A stretch of 64,000 nucleotides of DNA from assembly GCA_037039925.1 (NCBI GenBank), contig JAXRKP010000243.1, positions 302,501 to 366,500 on the forward strand, in the 5' to 3' direction. Positions 9,332-45,200 of this stretch are shown here, piece by piece (positions within the stretch are counted from its first letter, which is position 1; every line of letters starts with the position of its first letter). The notes below the pieces were generated by a model, which was not told the DNA's origin, made no database searches, and worked only from the letters and a program-made list of their open reading frames with translations. This DNA comes from Doris montereyensis (Eukaryota > Mollusca > Gastropoda > Nudibranchia > Dorididae). A program made the position numbers and the translations under genes.

Positions 9332-12300
9332 GGTCATGGTCTTGAGTACACAAGATGACAAGAACCAAGTCCAGCCAAACTGTTCCGAGTCTCATTTTAA
9401 AGGAAAAGCACTTAAATTTCATTGTACTTCGTTTTTCTCTCTTTTTCTTTTTTTTCTCTTTTTTTTTTTTTGCTGTCCAATAATCATATTTAGATTTGAC
9501 TCCATTACTCAAAAGTGAGTTCTTGTTTAACATTATAATCAATATTTGTTGTGATTCATCTTATTATGGACATCTCTCCCACTAGATATTGTGGACTAGT
9601 ATATATCTTTTACATTATTATAGTAAAATACTCTGACTTAGTGCATTGTTTTTATTTCAATCCCTTTATTTCATTCATATCAGTACCAGTCTTTTAGTTC
9701 AGCAATTTGAAAATTGTAGGTAAACACACACACAAAAGTTTGCATGTTTCTTTAAAGAAGCCATTTCTTTTTGGAGTATTGTTCTGGAAAAATTATTTTC
9801 GTAACGTTTAGGTTAATGAATGCTCATTACCATTTATTCTTTACCCTGTTGTTTCTATGCTTGTTGAAAAATTTCCATCTTCATACTGGTGTATTCCTAA
9901 ATCTTAAGTCAAATATTTATCATGGCTATTGTGCTTTGGTTTCTCAAATTCATTCTGTTCACATGCTTAGTGAGCAAATAATGAATTAAAGCTGTTTTAC
10001 TTCAATAACTGGTTGTGTTGTCTTTTGACATCATTAATGAACAATCATCCATAATTTTTTGTCATTAGCTAGATTTTATAGTTTTCATTTATATTCATTA
10101 ACATAAATATTGTCGACTAGCTTTTAGAATGGTATTTGATAATATTCATGCAACCTGAAATGTTGACTTAAAACAGTTTTTATATCCAACTTACGCCTTC
10201 TGTTTGCCTTTATCATCAATACATATATGCTTAGCTGGGTTTGTTTGTTTTTTTTTGTCTTGTTCTATTGTATGATCTCCCTTTACTGTTTACACACTTA
10301 CTTTTCTTTTTACACTGTAAAATTTATTGTGGATTCATGTTAGATGAAGAAAAACCTTTAGCATTAAACTGCATCACAGAGAAAATGGCTGTCTTCAGAA
10401 ATGTGCATTTCATTTGCAACTGTCTAATCTGGAAATCTGTTTTCTGTGCGTTCAGTTCATTGAATGAATAATCAGTTTGTGTCATTTGATAATATTTTGC
10501 CTAGATACAACACTATTGCACTATAATAATTTTGAAACAAGTGCCTACAAATTGAATACCATTTTTAAAATTTCTTGTATTTCTGTGTCATTTGACACTT
10601 TAAAAAATATTCATAAAGTTCATGTGAAATAGGGGAAAATGTTCGTGTGAAGGGTCTTATTCAATGCAATAGAGAGGGAAACTGTTTTTGTTTTGTTTGT
10701 TTGTTTGTTTGTTTAATTATGGTCATATCATCAGTTCTGCTTTTATCTGTCATATTGTTAAAATGTTCAAATTTTTAGTCAGTCATTTAAAAAAAGTATT
10801 AATGTTAGTATTCTTATGCATCTAAATTTAGAGAAGAAGAAAAAGAGTAAAATTAAATCAAGGCATAGATGACCAGGTAATTGGCTCTCCCAGATGGAAA
10901 CATTGTTTAAAACAACTGCTCTGATAATTTTATTCTCTAAAATGTGAAGGAAATATTTTGTTGTCCATTAGCTGTCCATCTTTATAAAGATGAACTCTTA
11001 TCTTAGTCTCTAGAATGGCAAGAGTATCACGATTTAAACATATGTATAATTACTTCATCAACATCAATACAGCATCTTAAAAAGAAGAGTGAACAATTAG
11101 GAATGGAAAGGCTTCCTGTCGGGTATGTTTATGAGACAAAGTTAAGTTAGTTCATACTGCATTGATTTTCATTATGGAATGGACGCATCTTCAGAGAGTT
11201 TTATAATGTGAAGGCTTGAAAGTGTAGCTCATCTTGCCAAGAAATCTTGACCGGTGAAAAAGAATAGATAGCATGAGGGATTATTGACAGAAGGCCAGGA
11301 TAAATTTTCATACAACTTACTAATACTCATTACATCTAATTAGTACTTTGCTTTCTTTTGAATTTTCATGCTCCTGTTCTTTTTTTCCACTTTCTTTGTT
11401 TTTGTTTCCCAAAGAAAGAAAGAAAGGAATTGTGAAATTTAAGGAAATATTTCTTTTCACAAGATTTCATTTTGACATTTATGAAAGATTTCATACATTT
11501 ATCATCAAATGAATCATTTTGATCCTGATCCTGAACATTTTAAATACATGTAATTCTTGGTATATACAATGGAATCGAAGTACATTTGCAAGGGAAAAAG
11601 AGACCAACATTTCCTCAGTTTTTAGGTAGATTTGCTTGTTTGTTACTAAAATTTATCAGTTCCTTCAAAAATTACGTGTCGATGGACATTTTTCTTCATG
11701 TGAAAGTATAGTTGTTTTAAAAAAAATCTTTTTATTAGATAATATATATTTAATCCATAAAATTGAAAATAATAATGTGATAATTTACATGCATAAATAG
11801 AATGATTGTTGTAAATGGTAATGTAAGGAAGTGTGTTAAAGCATCTGTATGACTATTAGAATAATTTCACTGAGCTTTATCAGTTTTTCCATTTATATAT
11901 AGATCTGTATAAACATTAATTTTTTTAGTTTTTGTAACCATTGTTGTACCATCACAATGGATGAAGTAGCATTGAGGTGGCTAATGATAGCAGAGGTAGA
12001 TGTATTATGTCACATTCAATTCATTATATAAATCTATGTATGGTGGCCCATTGTTTGTTAATGTTAAATTCTCTTTCCTTGATAGAACTGTTTATAAATA
12101 ATAAAAAATAATAATCCACATAGTGTATATTGTGCTCATTACCAGTACTTGTTGTTTTGACTTTTCCCTTTTGTTTGCTGTTTCCTTTTGTATACAATAT
12201 TAATAAACCTTTTCTTATACCTTATAGTACATAACAATTTTCCCTCTATCTAATTAGTTATAAATAAAAAAAACAACATATTTAACACGAAACTAATATC

Positions 12301-14452
12301 CACAGCAAGGAGCTCACTATTTCCACAAGGCAGCATGACAACACTGTGGTCATACTTACCATCAATGATAATGATAAGCATAAGATTTATTTGAACTTAA
12401 TATTTATAATATGCACAGACTTATAATGTATGGCAAACCAGTGAAATGTGTGTTTTGTTTATGTGTTTAATTTACGTTGTCTTTGGCATACTAATGGCTT
12501 ACTCCCAACCTTATTTTACACCCTCTTTTCTTAAACTCGGCTACTTCTTGATTATTTCATTTATGAATTCATGATTTCTGTCTTTACTTCTGTGATATTT
12601 GTGGCTGTTTTAGCATGTTGCTTTTGTTGGTGACCCAAGACAACCGTAACTATACATAATAGGGTTATGTTTGGTTTTTTAAATTTTCATACCTCCTCTC
12701 TCTGTTTCTTCCCCCTCCCCAAGACCATAAAATTTGAAGAAATTTTTTTTTAAGTGTTATTTTGGAGGCACTGTGTCAAAGAATTGCTTTAGGAATGGTG
12801 TATAATGTAAAAGGTAACAATTTGAATGTAACCATTTCTTCGAACATGATTTCAAATTCACAAACCCTAAAATAAGGGATGTAATTACCATATGGTAATC
12901 AAAGTCTGTACCTGAATTAAAAAAAAACAGTAACAGGAATTTGTAGACTGCTTGTATTTTTTATCGATCTTTTTTTTTTAATGGGGAAGACAGATTGATC
13001 AACAGTTTTCTACTTGCACTACACTCTCTTTTACTTTATGCAGTCTCATGTCATTTTTGCTTCTACGTTTTTATTCAGCTTTTCTGTACCAAATGTATGC
13101 ATATTTGCAGTCAGTGATATTAATTTCTGCTTGCCTTTTCTATTGTTTTAGGAATTTAATTTTCCACTTTGCACCGCAAAGTAACATTTAAAAACCTGCT
13201 TTGTTTCTGATCAGTTCTGACAGAGTAATGCCATTACTCGTCTTGATGATATTATAACTCTGTATTGCAAGTTAATGTAAAAGTAAGAAGTGACTAAATA
13301 AGTGTTATGCTTTCCTTTCCTTTTCACTGGTTATTGTTTGGTTCAGGTTCTCTTAATTATTCACTGAATACTTTTAATCCGACCAGTCATAATGTAACAT
13401 GCTATATTATTACAAATTAAAGGGATATTTATATATCATAAAGACTACACTTAGTATAACCATTTCACAACCCATTTTTCATTATCAAACCTGTAGCCAT
13501 TCTTTCCATTTCTCAGTTTGCTGTCATTGGGTAGGGGTTAATTTTTGTTAAAATATATTCATACCTCTAGATGCATTTTAATTTTTCATATCTACATATT
13601 TTCACCTACCTTTGTTATACCTCACAAATTTAGTTTACTCATTTTATTTGTAAATCATGGTCTTTTTGCTATTCACTAATAAACTTATATTCGTATCTTC
13701 ATTTTTAATCCTAACTTTGTTGCTTGATTCTTCACCTTTATTTTGAACAATGCTGCAAGTATCTGTCAATTGCATGTTTTGTTATATTTACTTACTTTTG
13801 TAACTGCTGGAGTTGGAACAGGAGCTTTTATTCATTACTATTAATTTTATAATAGTCATATAAATCTGCCCAAAAAAAACAACCCAACTTTTCAACTATG
13901 ATATATCAATTTCAAAATATTCATTGATAATTGACAATAATCATAAATAAGGTATTGTAAACAAATTTAATGCACATCTTTTTAAAAATTAAAATCTAAA
14001 TATTAAGTCCAAATCATGCACGCTAACGAGTCATTTTCAGTAATGGAATTAATTATTATTATGAAGAAATATGCCTGTACTACTACTACACTATGGACTA
14101 CAAACAAGGGATTCTCTTGAATTCGCAGTCGCATTTCCCATCTAAAAGGATTTGAGAGTCAATGAAAGGTAACCCTTGCAAATGGTACCCAAACATGACT
14201 GGATGATAAAAAAATTTAAAATTCACTCCAGGAAGGGATTAAAATTCACTCCAGGAAGGGATCTAGATCTAACTTTGAATGCACAAGTCTTGAGTCAATG
14301 TCTTGAGTGAATCAACATTGTTTGCAAATCTAATAAACACAATTAAATCTGTGAACATGTAACTAGAGTGATTTCAGCAACTGTCTTTAGCCAAAGAAAA
14401 TGAAGACATCCTAAAATTTCAAATCGGATAGGATACATGAAATTTGCTTTTA
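9332..14452 (+). other. Lamin 3' UTR and downstream AT-rich DNA
   Basis: No coding exon, RNA gene or clear transposon end is supported here. The lamin 3' UTR must start at 9332, but several AATAAA-like sites exist and I cannot choose the poly(A) site. A short TTTG run lies near 10,690. Confidence 0.5.
14217..14262 (+). repeat. Short tandem duplication
   Basis: Two adjacent copies of a ~22-bp unit containing AATTCACTCCAGGAAGGG. Confidence 0.85.
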
Positions 14453-15363
14453 CAGTAGTGACCGCCTAAATGCCCGCCACATTAACGCCCATTTCGCTAT
14501 CTCGGTGAAACCAATTTTTTTCTATATAAATAGCTCCTCTAAATATCCGTTTCAAAACCAAGATTTTCGCCTAAATGTCTGGTCTCAATGGCAACTGCAG
14601 GTATCACTTTCTCCAAATTATCATAAAATGCGTCTGTAATTGATGACAAATTCTGTTTTTATCATACATATTGTAATCCCCCGCAACTAATGGGGCTTTT
14701 ATGCCCGTCAACAATGTGCCGTGCATTGTAACCACCCTTCATTACCTTTCCATTGTAATGGAATAAAAGATGACCAGTCTTCTCTTCATAACTCCACCCA
14801 CTGTATAGCTCAGCCTTTGTTCCATTGGATCACCGTTTTGACACTGGACAATTAGAACTGAAGTCTTTCGGACTCACCCACGGCTCTTTCTTTATGTCAT
14901 AGTTGTATGCAATTGCGTTTTTATAGACCGGGCACGCATCGCGATCGGGAACAAGGTGTGAACAGTTTTATTGCCCCCTGCATTGGCTGTATCCATTGTG
15001 CCTTTGGGTCTTCGTGGCGTGCGATGGTCAATCCGCCCGGCACACTTTCTACAACCTCAGTGCTTAAGAACTTAATGCTTTCCAGATGTTCCTATTTATT
15101 GCATTACATTTTTCGCAAATGTTATTTCTACACCATACTGAAATCAGAAGAACTCCTTTGGTGATCATCACCCCCTCTCCTTTTTTTCTCTGTCCTATCT
15201 CTCTTTCCTCTCTTTCTCTCTCTCTCTTTATCTCTCGCTCTCACCCCCTCCCCTCGTGGTCACCCCTCTCTCCACCCTCAAAATTGTTGCCCCTGACCTA
15301 CTGTCGCTTGAATGCCCATTTTCTATGCTTCCTGAACACCGGGCATTTAGGCAGTCACTACTG
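14453..15363. mobile_element. Tigger-like non-autonomous DNA transposon (MITE)
   Basis: The ends CAGTAGTGACCGCCTAAA (left) and its complement (right, 15340-15363) match with one difference over 24 bp and are flanked by TA (14451-14452 and 15364-15365). No transposase domain is recognisable over 911 bp. The CAGT termini and TA target put it in the Tc1/mariner superfamily, like the elements at 6622 and 16231. Confidence 0.85.
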
Positions 15364-16230
15364 TATTTTAATTTTACTTTTTAAACTGGCCTTAAATTAT
15401 TGGGGGGAAAATTAAGGTTAGTGAAATCTGACGAGTATTCCTGACACTGAAAAGTAACACATACAAGTGTTGCCTAAAAACAAAAAAAATGTTATAGTTA
15501 TAATTATACACGTAAGTTAAAGTACATTTTGTTTCTTTAAATAAAAATAAAATTGTAAACACATTGATGCCTATAACACATAGCCCAGTGTAAAATCTGT
15601 GAAAATAAAACTATTAAAACTCAATTTTCCAACAGTTTGAGAATGAAGGTGAATCTCTTTGGAGCATACAATGAACATAAAGATAACGATGGGTATACTA
15701 TATACTGGTATATATAGTCAATATCCCACACTTGACATAATTTTCCCCCAATCTGGCCATTTCATTCAAAGTTCTCCCATGGGAGCATACAGCACTGTTG
15801 CCTGTTCAGCGCTTTGCACTAACACTAACACACTAACAATTCTTCTCTTCCTATATCTGGGTACTCATTCACACCCTAGTGAAGAAAGCTGTCTTGTAAA
15901 GTATCATTCCTGAGACTTCTAAAAGTACTGGTGAGAGTACAAAGTCAGTGAATAAAATTTGGGCTAGCCAATCTTTTAGCCGAGTGTTACTATTGTCACC
16001 ATGTACAAGCTCACAACACTACCCATTGCACCACACAACGCCTCTACTTGCTTAACTACATGTACCACACGATACGTATGATGATGATGATTATTCATAG
16101 GACCTAATTTTAGGCCTGTGTCACATCTCAGGACGTGAATGTGTAATTTAATAAGGGTTCCAACTCAATATCTACTTCAAAATTTAAGAATTGTAATGGA
16201 AGAAAATATGAAAATAGATAATAGTAAATA

Positions 16231-16978
16231 CAGCAGTGTCCGCCTAACAACTAACATCCCACCTCTTGGAAAATTGAAAAAGTGGGATGTTAGTATTTGT
16301 ATTTTGTTAGCGGACATGTGTAAAATCCTTTCTCACTCTGTAACTGTAACAGAAGGGTCTGTTCTTCAGACCTTGAGATGTGACACCTTCTATCTTATCG
16401 GATTCTACCAAGGTTCACTGTCGACACAAAAAGATAGCATCATTTTTTATCAAATATGATTGGCTGGCCAATCAGAAAGCCAGTTTTAAGCTTTACTTGA
16501 GCCAATGAGTGGGGAAAAAAATGAAAAGTAATTACATGTAGACACATTTTAAGGGCATCCCTATCCACACGGAAAAATCAGCCTTCGCTCACAGGAGGAA
16601 AAAGGCAAAAACGGGCTTTTGTGATACAATATTTGTTACGAAAATAGCTGGCCACCTCACAGGTGCTAAGAATAGATGGGTACCAAGCGCGCCTTTTTGT
16701 CTCACATTGGCCGGGTGAATCACTTAACAATACTTGAATTATGTAAAGGTCACTGTTTTAATGTCCTAGTTGAGTTTATGCATGAGTTGGCTGTCATTGG
16801 TAATCATTGTGAAACAATTAGCATGGCGACAACTCGGATAGAAAATGTTTGTCCCAAAAGTGGAATGTTAGCCGGACCAGGTGGGATGTGAGAGGGCCAA
16901 TTTGCATAGAAAAATTTCTGTTTCTAAGAAAAATAGGATGTTCGAACGGCGGGATGTTAGGCGGTTAATATTCTACTG
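16231..16978. mobile_element. Tigger-like MITE, diverged ends
   Basis: The left end begins CAGCAGTGTCCGCCTAAC and reaches AACATCCCACC. The right end is the diverged complement CAGTAGAATATTAACCGCC with AACATCCCGCC. TA flanks both sides (16229-16230, 16979-16980). It is 748 bp with no coding domain. Confidence 0.75.
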
Positions 16979-17428
16979 TAATGCAAAATTTAAGTTCTGC
17001 AATACTTACTACTAATACATGATCACTATTTTGATCAACACCAGGCCTTGTTTGAATGGTGACAAAAGTATTTCTTTCTTTCTTTCTTTATCAGTTCCCA
17101 TTCTACCTTTCGTTGTATGGGTTTAAAGTATTGGTGCTACTATGTTTTAAAAGATTGACTTAATTCAAAACCATTTTTGTTAACAATATCTGTTTTTCAT
17201 AATCTTGGATCAAACTTCCAAATTCAAGATTTTTGATAATTCAAAACTGAGTTGAAATCCTAATTAGCAACTGAAACAAATATAAAAATCCTCTAGTACT
17301 TTCTCTTACTTTCACATGCAGAAGTACAGAATACAAACACAATCCAAGACAGAGTAGTAAATGATCGATTTTTAATTTTTTTTAAATTTCAATTCAAACC
17401 CAAAATTCAACCTAAGTCCCTGCACAAG

Positions 17429-33579
<16,151 letters not shown>

Positions 33580-34052
33580 GTTTAGATCTATGTCTTTGTA
33601 ATTAAATAGTCACTCCAAGTATGCCGGCTTTGCACTTGTTATGGAATGTGATCGTTTCTCACAACTTTTCATATATCACGCAGTAAATTAAAAGTTGGAG
33701 TGTTCTATCGAGTATTTGGTTTCCACGAAATTAGCTGTGTGTAATGTGGACAAGGGTCATTTTGTTCATTTGTCAAACTGGCTTGAAATCACAGGTTTAA
33801 ATTGGCATTTCAGTCACAAAAATCAATCGTAAGCTTTCTTACTGAACTGAATAATGGAACAGATTAATAATTCAAAAATATAACCATAGAGATTAAAGTT
33901 ACAAATCTGAAACAAGCTCTTGACTTGGCATCGTTAATCAGCTATCTCAGACTTCCGGTATAAATATTGAATTTTAGCCCTAAATTAGAATTTACTGTCA
34001 ACACGAGCAGCAATAGCAGCTGTTGGATGAGGAGGAGGTCCAAGACGTCCAG
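33580..34052. promoter_or_regulatory. Probable bidirectional promoter DNAAF4 / FAM219-like
   Basis: The two start codons point away from each other with 473 bp between them. This interval must hold both 5' UTRs and both promoters unless unseen 5' exons exist. I see no TATA box I would trust and no CpG island. Confidence 0.6.
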
Positions 34053-40296
<6,244 letters not shown>

Positions 40297-41584
40297 CTGA
40301 CTGTGACTTATTAAATCTTAAAAAGCCTTAGCTAGTCTATGTTGGATGCTTTATCTTAGAAATGGTTTTTAGATGATTGATTCTTGATTGGTTGAAACAG
40401 TGTAATACATGTGGATGCTTGAGTTTGCTTAAGCTTGCAGATTGTTTCATAAGATGGTGATTTTATATTTTCATTGAGATATTTATTTCTTATAGATAAC
40501 CACTGCGTCGATTTGTCATTTTCATATCTCAGATGAATTTCTTAAATTTACATTATGGTATTTCAAATTTTAAGAAATTACCATTTTAACGTCATCATTA
40601 TCTGTTATGATTATGATTTACCAAAAGGTAATATGGTAGTGATACAAAGGGTTTTTTTATTTCTGTTTTTCATTTCTTAATTGTTTAAGGAAGAATATTA
40701 ACAGGTCTTTTTGTAGTTGAAAATTACTTGAGAAAAAAGAAAATCGTCATCTGAACCATTGAGCATCTCTTTCGGGAAGCGAGGAACTTAGTATAGATGA
40801 TTTTCCATCTATCTTGTTGGTTGGCAAATATAAAAAATGTTTGAAAGAGGACACTTTCTGGTTTTTTTCATTGGGTCATTTATATATTCTAAATAAGATT
40901 ACATTTACCGCTCAATGGAAAAATCTGCTGCAAGATTTTCAGTAACTTACATATGAGATGAAAAGGGTTTTGGCAAAAGTATGCATTTTTGTTTATTTGG
41001 ATCAAACAGCACCTCCAGGGTTTAAAGCAGATGTTGAACCAGTATTTACTTGTTTTGTCTGCAGGGCATGTTCCTTTCGTAAGGAATGCTCATTTTGATT
41101 TAACAAACATACATAATCCTTACCAGAATTTTAGCTTTTCCTTTAGATCATATAAATATTTTTATTTGGAGAAGTTTGTATGTAATTGAGAGGGGAGTCT
41201 TGTTAAATATACGTTATAGTCAGAAAAGGCAAGAAGTCTGATAATACGTCTCAGTATTTACCAAATGTCAATTGAATGAGCAATGTAATGCAGTTTCATG
41301 AGTCAAATATTTGTTCTTCAGTTTTATGGTTTATAGATATAAAGTAATGACCCTAATTTCTCTTAATCTCCAATATATAATATATTGTTAAGAATAGAAT
41401 GCAGGCCTTCATTTAAATCATCATTCAAGGACAAAATTAAAACTATATTTGGAAAGCATCAAAGAAAAGAATAATAGACGTTGTTTTATCTTCAGAAAGA
41501 TTGAATGATTCCATTTCTACAATTACCCAAATGTATATATATTTTTAATTTATCATATTAAATGATGTCAGTGGCATCTTAGTA

Positions 41585-42249
41585 CAGTGGTCTCTGCCTA
41601 AGAGGCTGGGTTTTCTTTGATCATGAAGCGAAATAGTATGCTAAACTCATGCAATAAAATAAAAATTCAAATTTACATCAGCAATGCTGTCTTTCTCTCT
41701 ATTTCAAACATGTTCATCTTCTTGGAGGCTTGTAGAATTCATGCCAGATCCTGACAAGCTAGTGTCTGGCTCTTTGATTTTTCCGCCAGATGCCCATCAT
41801 ATGAAAGAGGCCATTGACACCGGCGGTTCACATGGCACACAACCTGTGCATATTGGTCTTTGTCATTGGAACATCTTGACCATATTAAAGGCACTGCCAA
41901 AGCGGAAGCGATATAGAAGCATGTTTTCAATGATTTTCACTGATAAAGGATTGATGATGGTCTGGATTAAAACTGAATTAGGTCTCATTGTTTGATGCAA
42001 TGGCTTCCCAGTTTTGTGATAGGTAGGAAAAAGAAGAGAAATAGAATTCTTCAGATGTACACTGCTTTGTTCTTCCTCTTCTTTCTTACATGTGCTTCTC
42101 CCGTCTGTTTTGAGTCTGAGCTTGTAGGTCTATTAGCGTATCATAACGATTATCATTTTTATACCCAGTGTTTTCACCTAAGAGACCATCCGCCCAAGAG
42201 GCTACTTTTTGTTGTCTCTGAAAGCCAATATCTTAGGCAGAGACCACTT
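41585..42249. mobile_element. Tigger-like MITE with AAGAGGCTG motifs
   Basis: The left end CAGTGGTCTCTGCCTAAGA is mirrored at the right end (TCTTAGGCAGAGACCACT, 42231-42248). TA lies on both sides (41583-41584, 42250-42251). No transposase domain is seen in 665 bp. Part of the interior is related to the middle of the hAT element near 31,010-31,165. Confidence 0.8.
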
Positions 42250-45200
42250 TAAGAAGATTCATGATAATATTCTTTTTCCTTATGTTTTAGATGGTAATCA
42301 GATTTTTTCTAGTTATTAGTAAAATAAGACATCATTTTCAATCTGGATCCAGAAAGATTGTTCCAGATGTTTAGATTGTAGCCAGGCATCCATTGTTTAA
42401 AGTGCCACTGTTAATGGTATTCTTTCATTTGGTGCATTTGATAGTTTGATATCTTTTGACAGTGTAAGTATATTTTTCGGTGATATTAACCTGGGGCCAC
42501 AATGAATGGGAAAACTTCATCTTTGCCTCATACATATATTACATTATAAGATGAATTATTTTATAAAAATTATGAGCAAATATACTACATGATTATGTAC
42601 CATGTCATATAAAGTTATATATTATTATATTTCCATTTAAAAAAGCGCCTCTTAGGCACCTCTATGCAGGCCTGTTCTTTTCTTCTTTTTTTTTTTCTGC
42701 TGAAAAAAACATAGATTATTGTCAAATAATATATATGTGAGGGCTGATGCAATAGTTGTGTTATATACACATTCCTTTAAAGAATTTTTTTTTTTCTGCA
42801 ATAACATTGGGTTTGTAAAGACTATTCCTTCCATGACATTCAAAATACACTTAAAAGTGTTCTTATGTTTGCTGAATAACAGTAGAAGTTTTGTTTGGAA
42901 AATTTCTGAAAAGGAGAGATGAAGTATGCATCCAGACAAATAAATGAATTAATCAATTAATTGTCATATTTGTCTTGCAAATTCTTGATTCCATTTGTCC
43001 ATTATATTCATGTCAAAGCTGCTAGAAATATCTTTGTCTTCTTGTCTACAACTGTTATAAAAGACTAGAAACTTTGTAATCTCATGTACATAAGAAAATA
43101 TTGATGCATGAAATCCGAGAAGACAAAGTGTTGTCAGCGTATGCTAACATTAAAATTAAACAATATGTTTTGTTTATAGCTGGCTTTATCAGCTCAAGTA
43201 CAGTAAATCACTGATGAAAAATGTATTTTGTTTACAGATGTTTCGGACAATGGATGACAAGTTGATATGAGGAATATGTTACTCCCACTGCTTCAATTTC
43301 CTCATAAGAGATTTTAAGACTTGTATTGAGAAATGGATCAAAAAAAGATTTGTGCAAGAACTGTCTTGCCTGTATGAATGAAGGGAATGCTATTTTGATG
43401 GTAAAAACTAGGGATCTCTGTAAAGTGTTAAACTATATGTATATTGCAACAAAACTTTCACAAAATTCTCTAAAACTTTCTATCAGTTCATCATATAATG
43501 AAAAAATCATGCTGTGAGATGCGGTAAATTTTACAAATATTTTAAGTGATTTTGGATAGACTGAAAGTAACTTTTACCTTGCAATGTTAATACATTTCCT
43601 CAAGTCCTTGGGACCTTTTCTTAAGTCCTGTTTAGCATGTTTTGCCCACGTAAACATGATCTGCAATATTTTCTTTTTATTGCATGTACAATAAATAGTT
43701 TAGAGAGAAAGTGGATCTGTGTTATTTGCAAATATTGAAAAGTGTGTTAAATATCAGTTGGTCAATTTTCCATTCATTCCCATTGTAAAAATGATTTGAT
43801 CAGCTTTCTCTTTTTTTCAAGGAGGAGGAATAGGAATGCCAAAGATCTGGTTAATAAACATATTATTCCTTGGTTCTTGTTGTTGGTATTTGTTTTTGTT
43901 TTTTTATTGGAGATGGGGGTGGTGGAATTTTGTATTTGCATTAATGCACTTAGCTTGTAATTTGTATATAACTTTGCTTATATCTCTGTACTTGCATCTC
44001 TGTAGTTGTCTTAGTTAACTTATTATTCAGTCATTTGTGTTCTATTCAGTATTTGGGTTTTGATCATTCCATGTCTGACAATTGTGACCACTGGATACTT
44101 TCACAATACTAAAATGACACTGACCACTAGACCAAATTTTGTTTACTTTTCCGTTTCCTATTGTGTTCTGATATGCATTTTACCTTTATCTTGATCAATC
44201 ACATAGTTGTTCAATCTTCTTATGAATCCTGTTTCTGTTTCCTTTTTCTTCTTTAAAAAATTGCATGTTTGGAGGTTGCTGCTGATAAGTTTACTCTTTC
44301 ATCTTGTTCCTGTTAATTCACTCTGAGATCACCTGATATGATGGAAGGGGTAAATTTCAACAAGAAAATTTAACAATTGTTTAAGAATACCTCATATTTT
44401 GTAATGAGCATTTTTAGAATTACTTTTTTTTCTTCTTTTGTCAGGGTAAATGGGGGGAGGGGGTTACTTTGTTGTCAATGATAATAAATAGGCCTGTGTT
44501 AAAACAACAACTCTTCAAATCTCTTTTATGTATTGATACATTTGACATGTTGTAGCTCTTTCCTTTTGTTCAGTTTATCTTTTTACATTTATCTTATGCT
44601 ATGTTCTGTGACTTCTGATTATTCCTTACATGAGAATTTCAATTCCATCATTTTTACATGACCAATACTTGTTTCCTTTTTTGCTCTCATATCCGTATTC
44701 TCTATTTCTATTAACTAACAGTTCCTTTTCCTTTTTTATCCCTATTCTTTTACAGTGTATAGATTAATACTGGTAATTATGCTGTTAATAGGTTTAATAG
44801 CTTTTTCATGTTTGTTAAACCATTGCAGGGTTTAAAATTGAGCAGAGCATTTTTTTTATTTCAATACAGTGTGTTTTACTCTGAATTGTGTTTGCCCAAC
44901 ATGTCATACGAATTCCACACATTCATTTTGTACTTTGCTCAAAACAAATGACATTGACTTTTTTCCCCCTCAAATCTGTGATTATATACATGTACTTTTT
45001 TTAAGTGATGTCTTATTTTTCTTTGCCTGCATTTATTGCATTATATTATTATAATTTTTATTTAATTGGGGTTTTTAGATTTGTTTTCACACTTTAACAT
45101 TTCCACTGCTTTTGTCACCGCAAGCCCTCAAGGGATCTTCTTTAATTACACCCTTTTACCATTTTTAATCAAACTTTTGTCCAAAGAGATCACTTAGATG

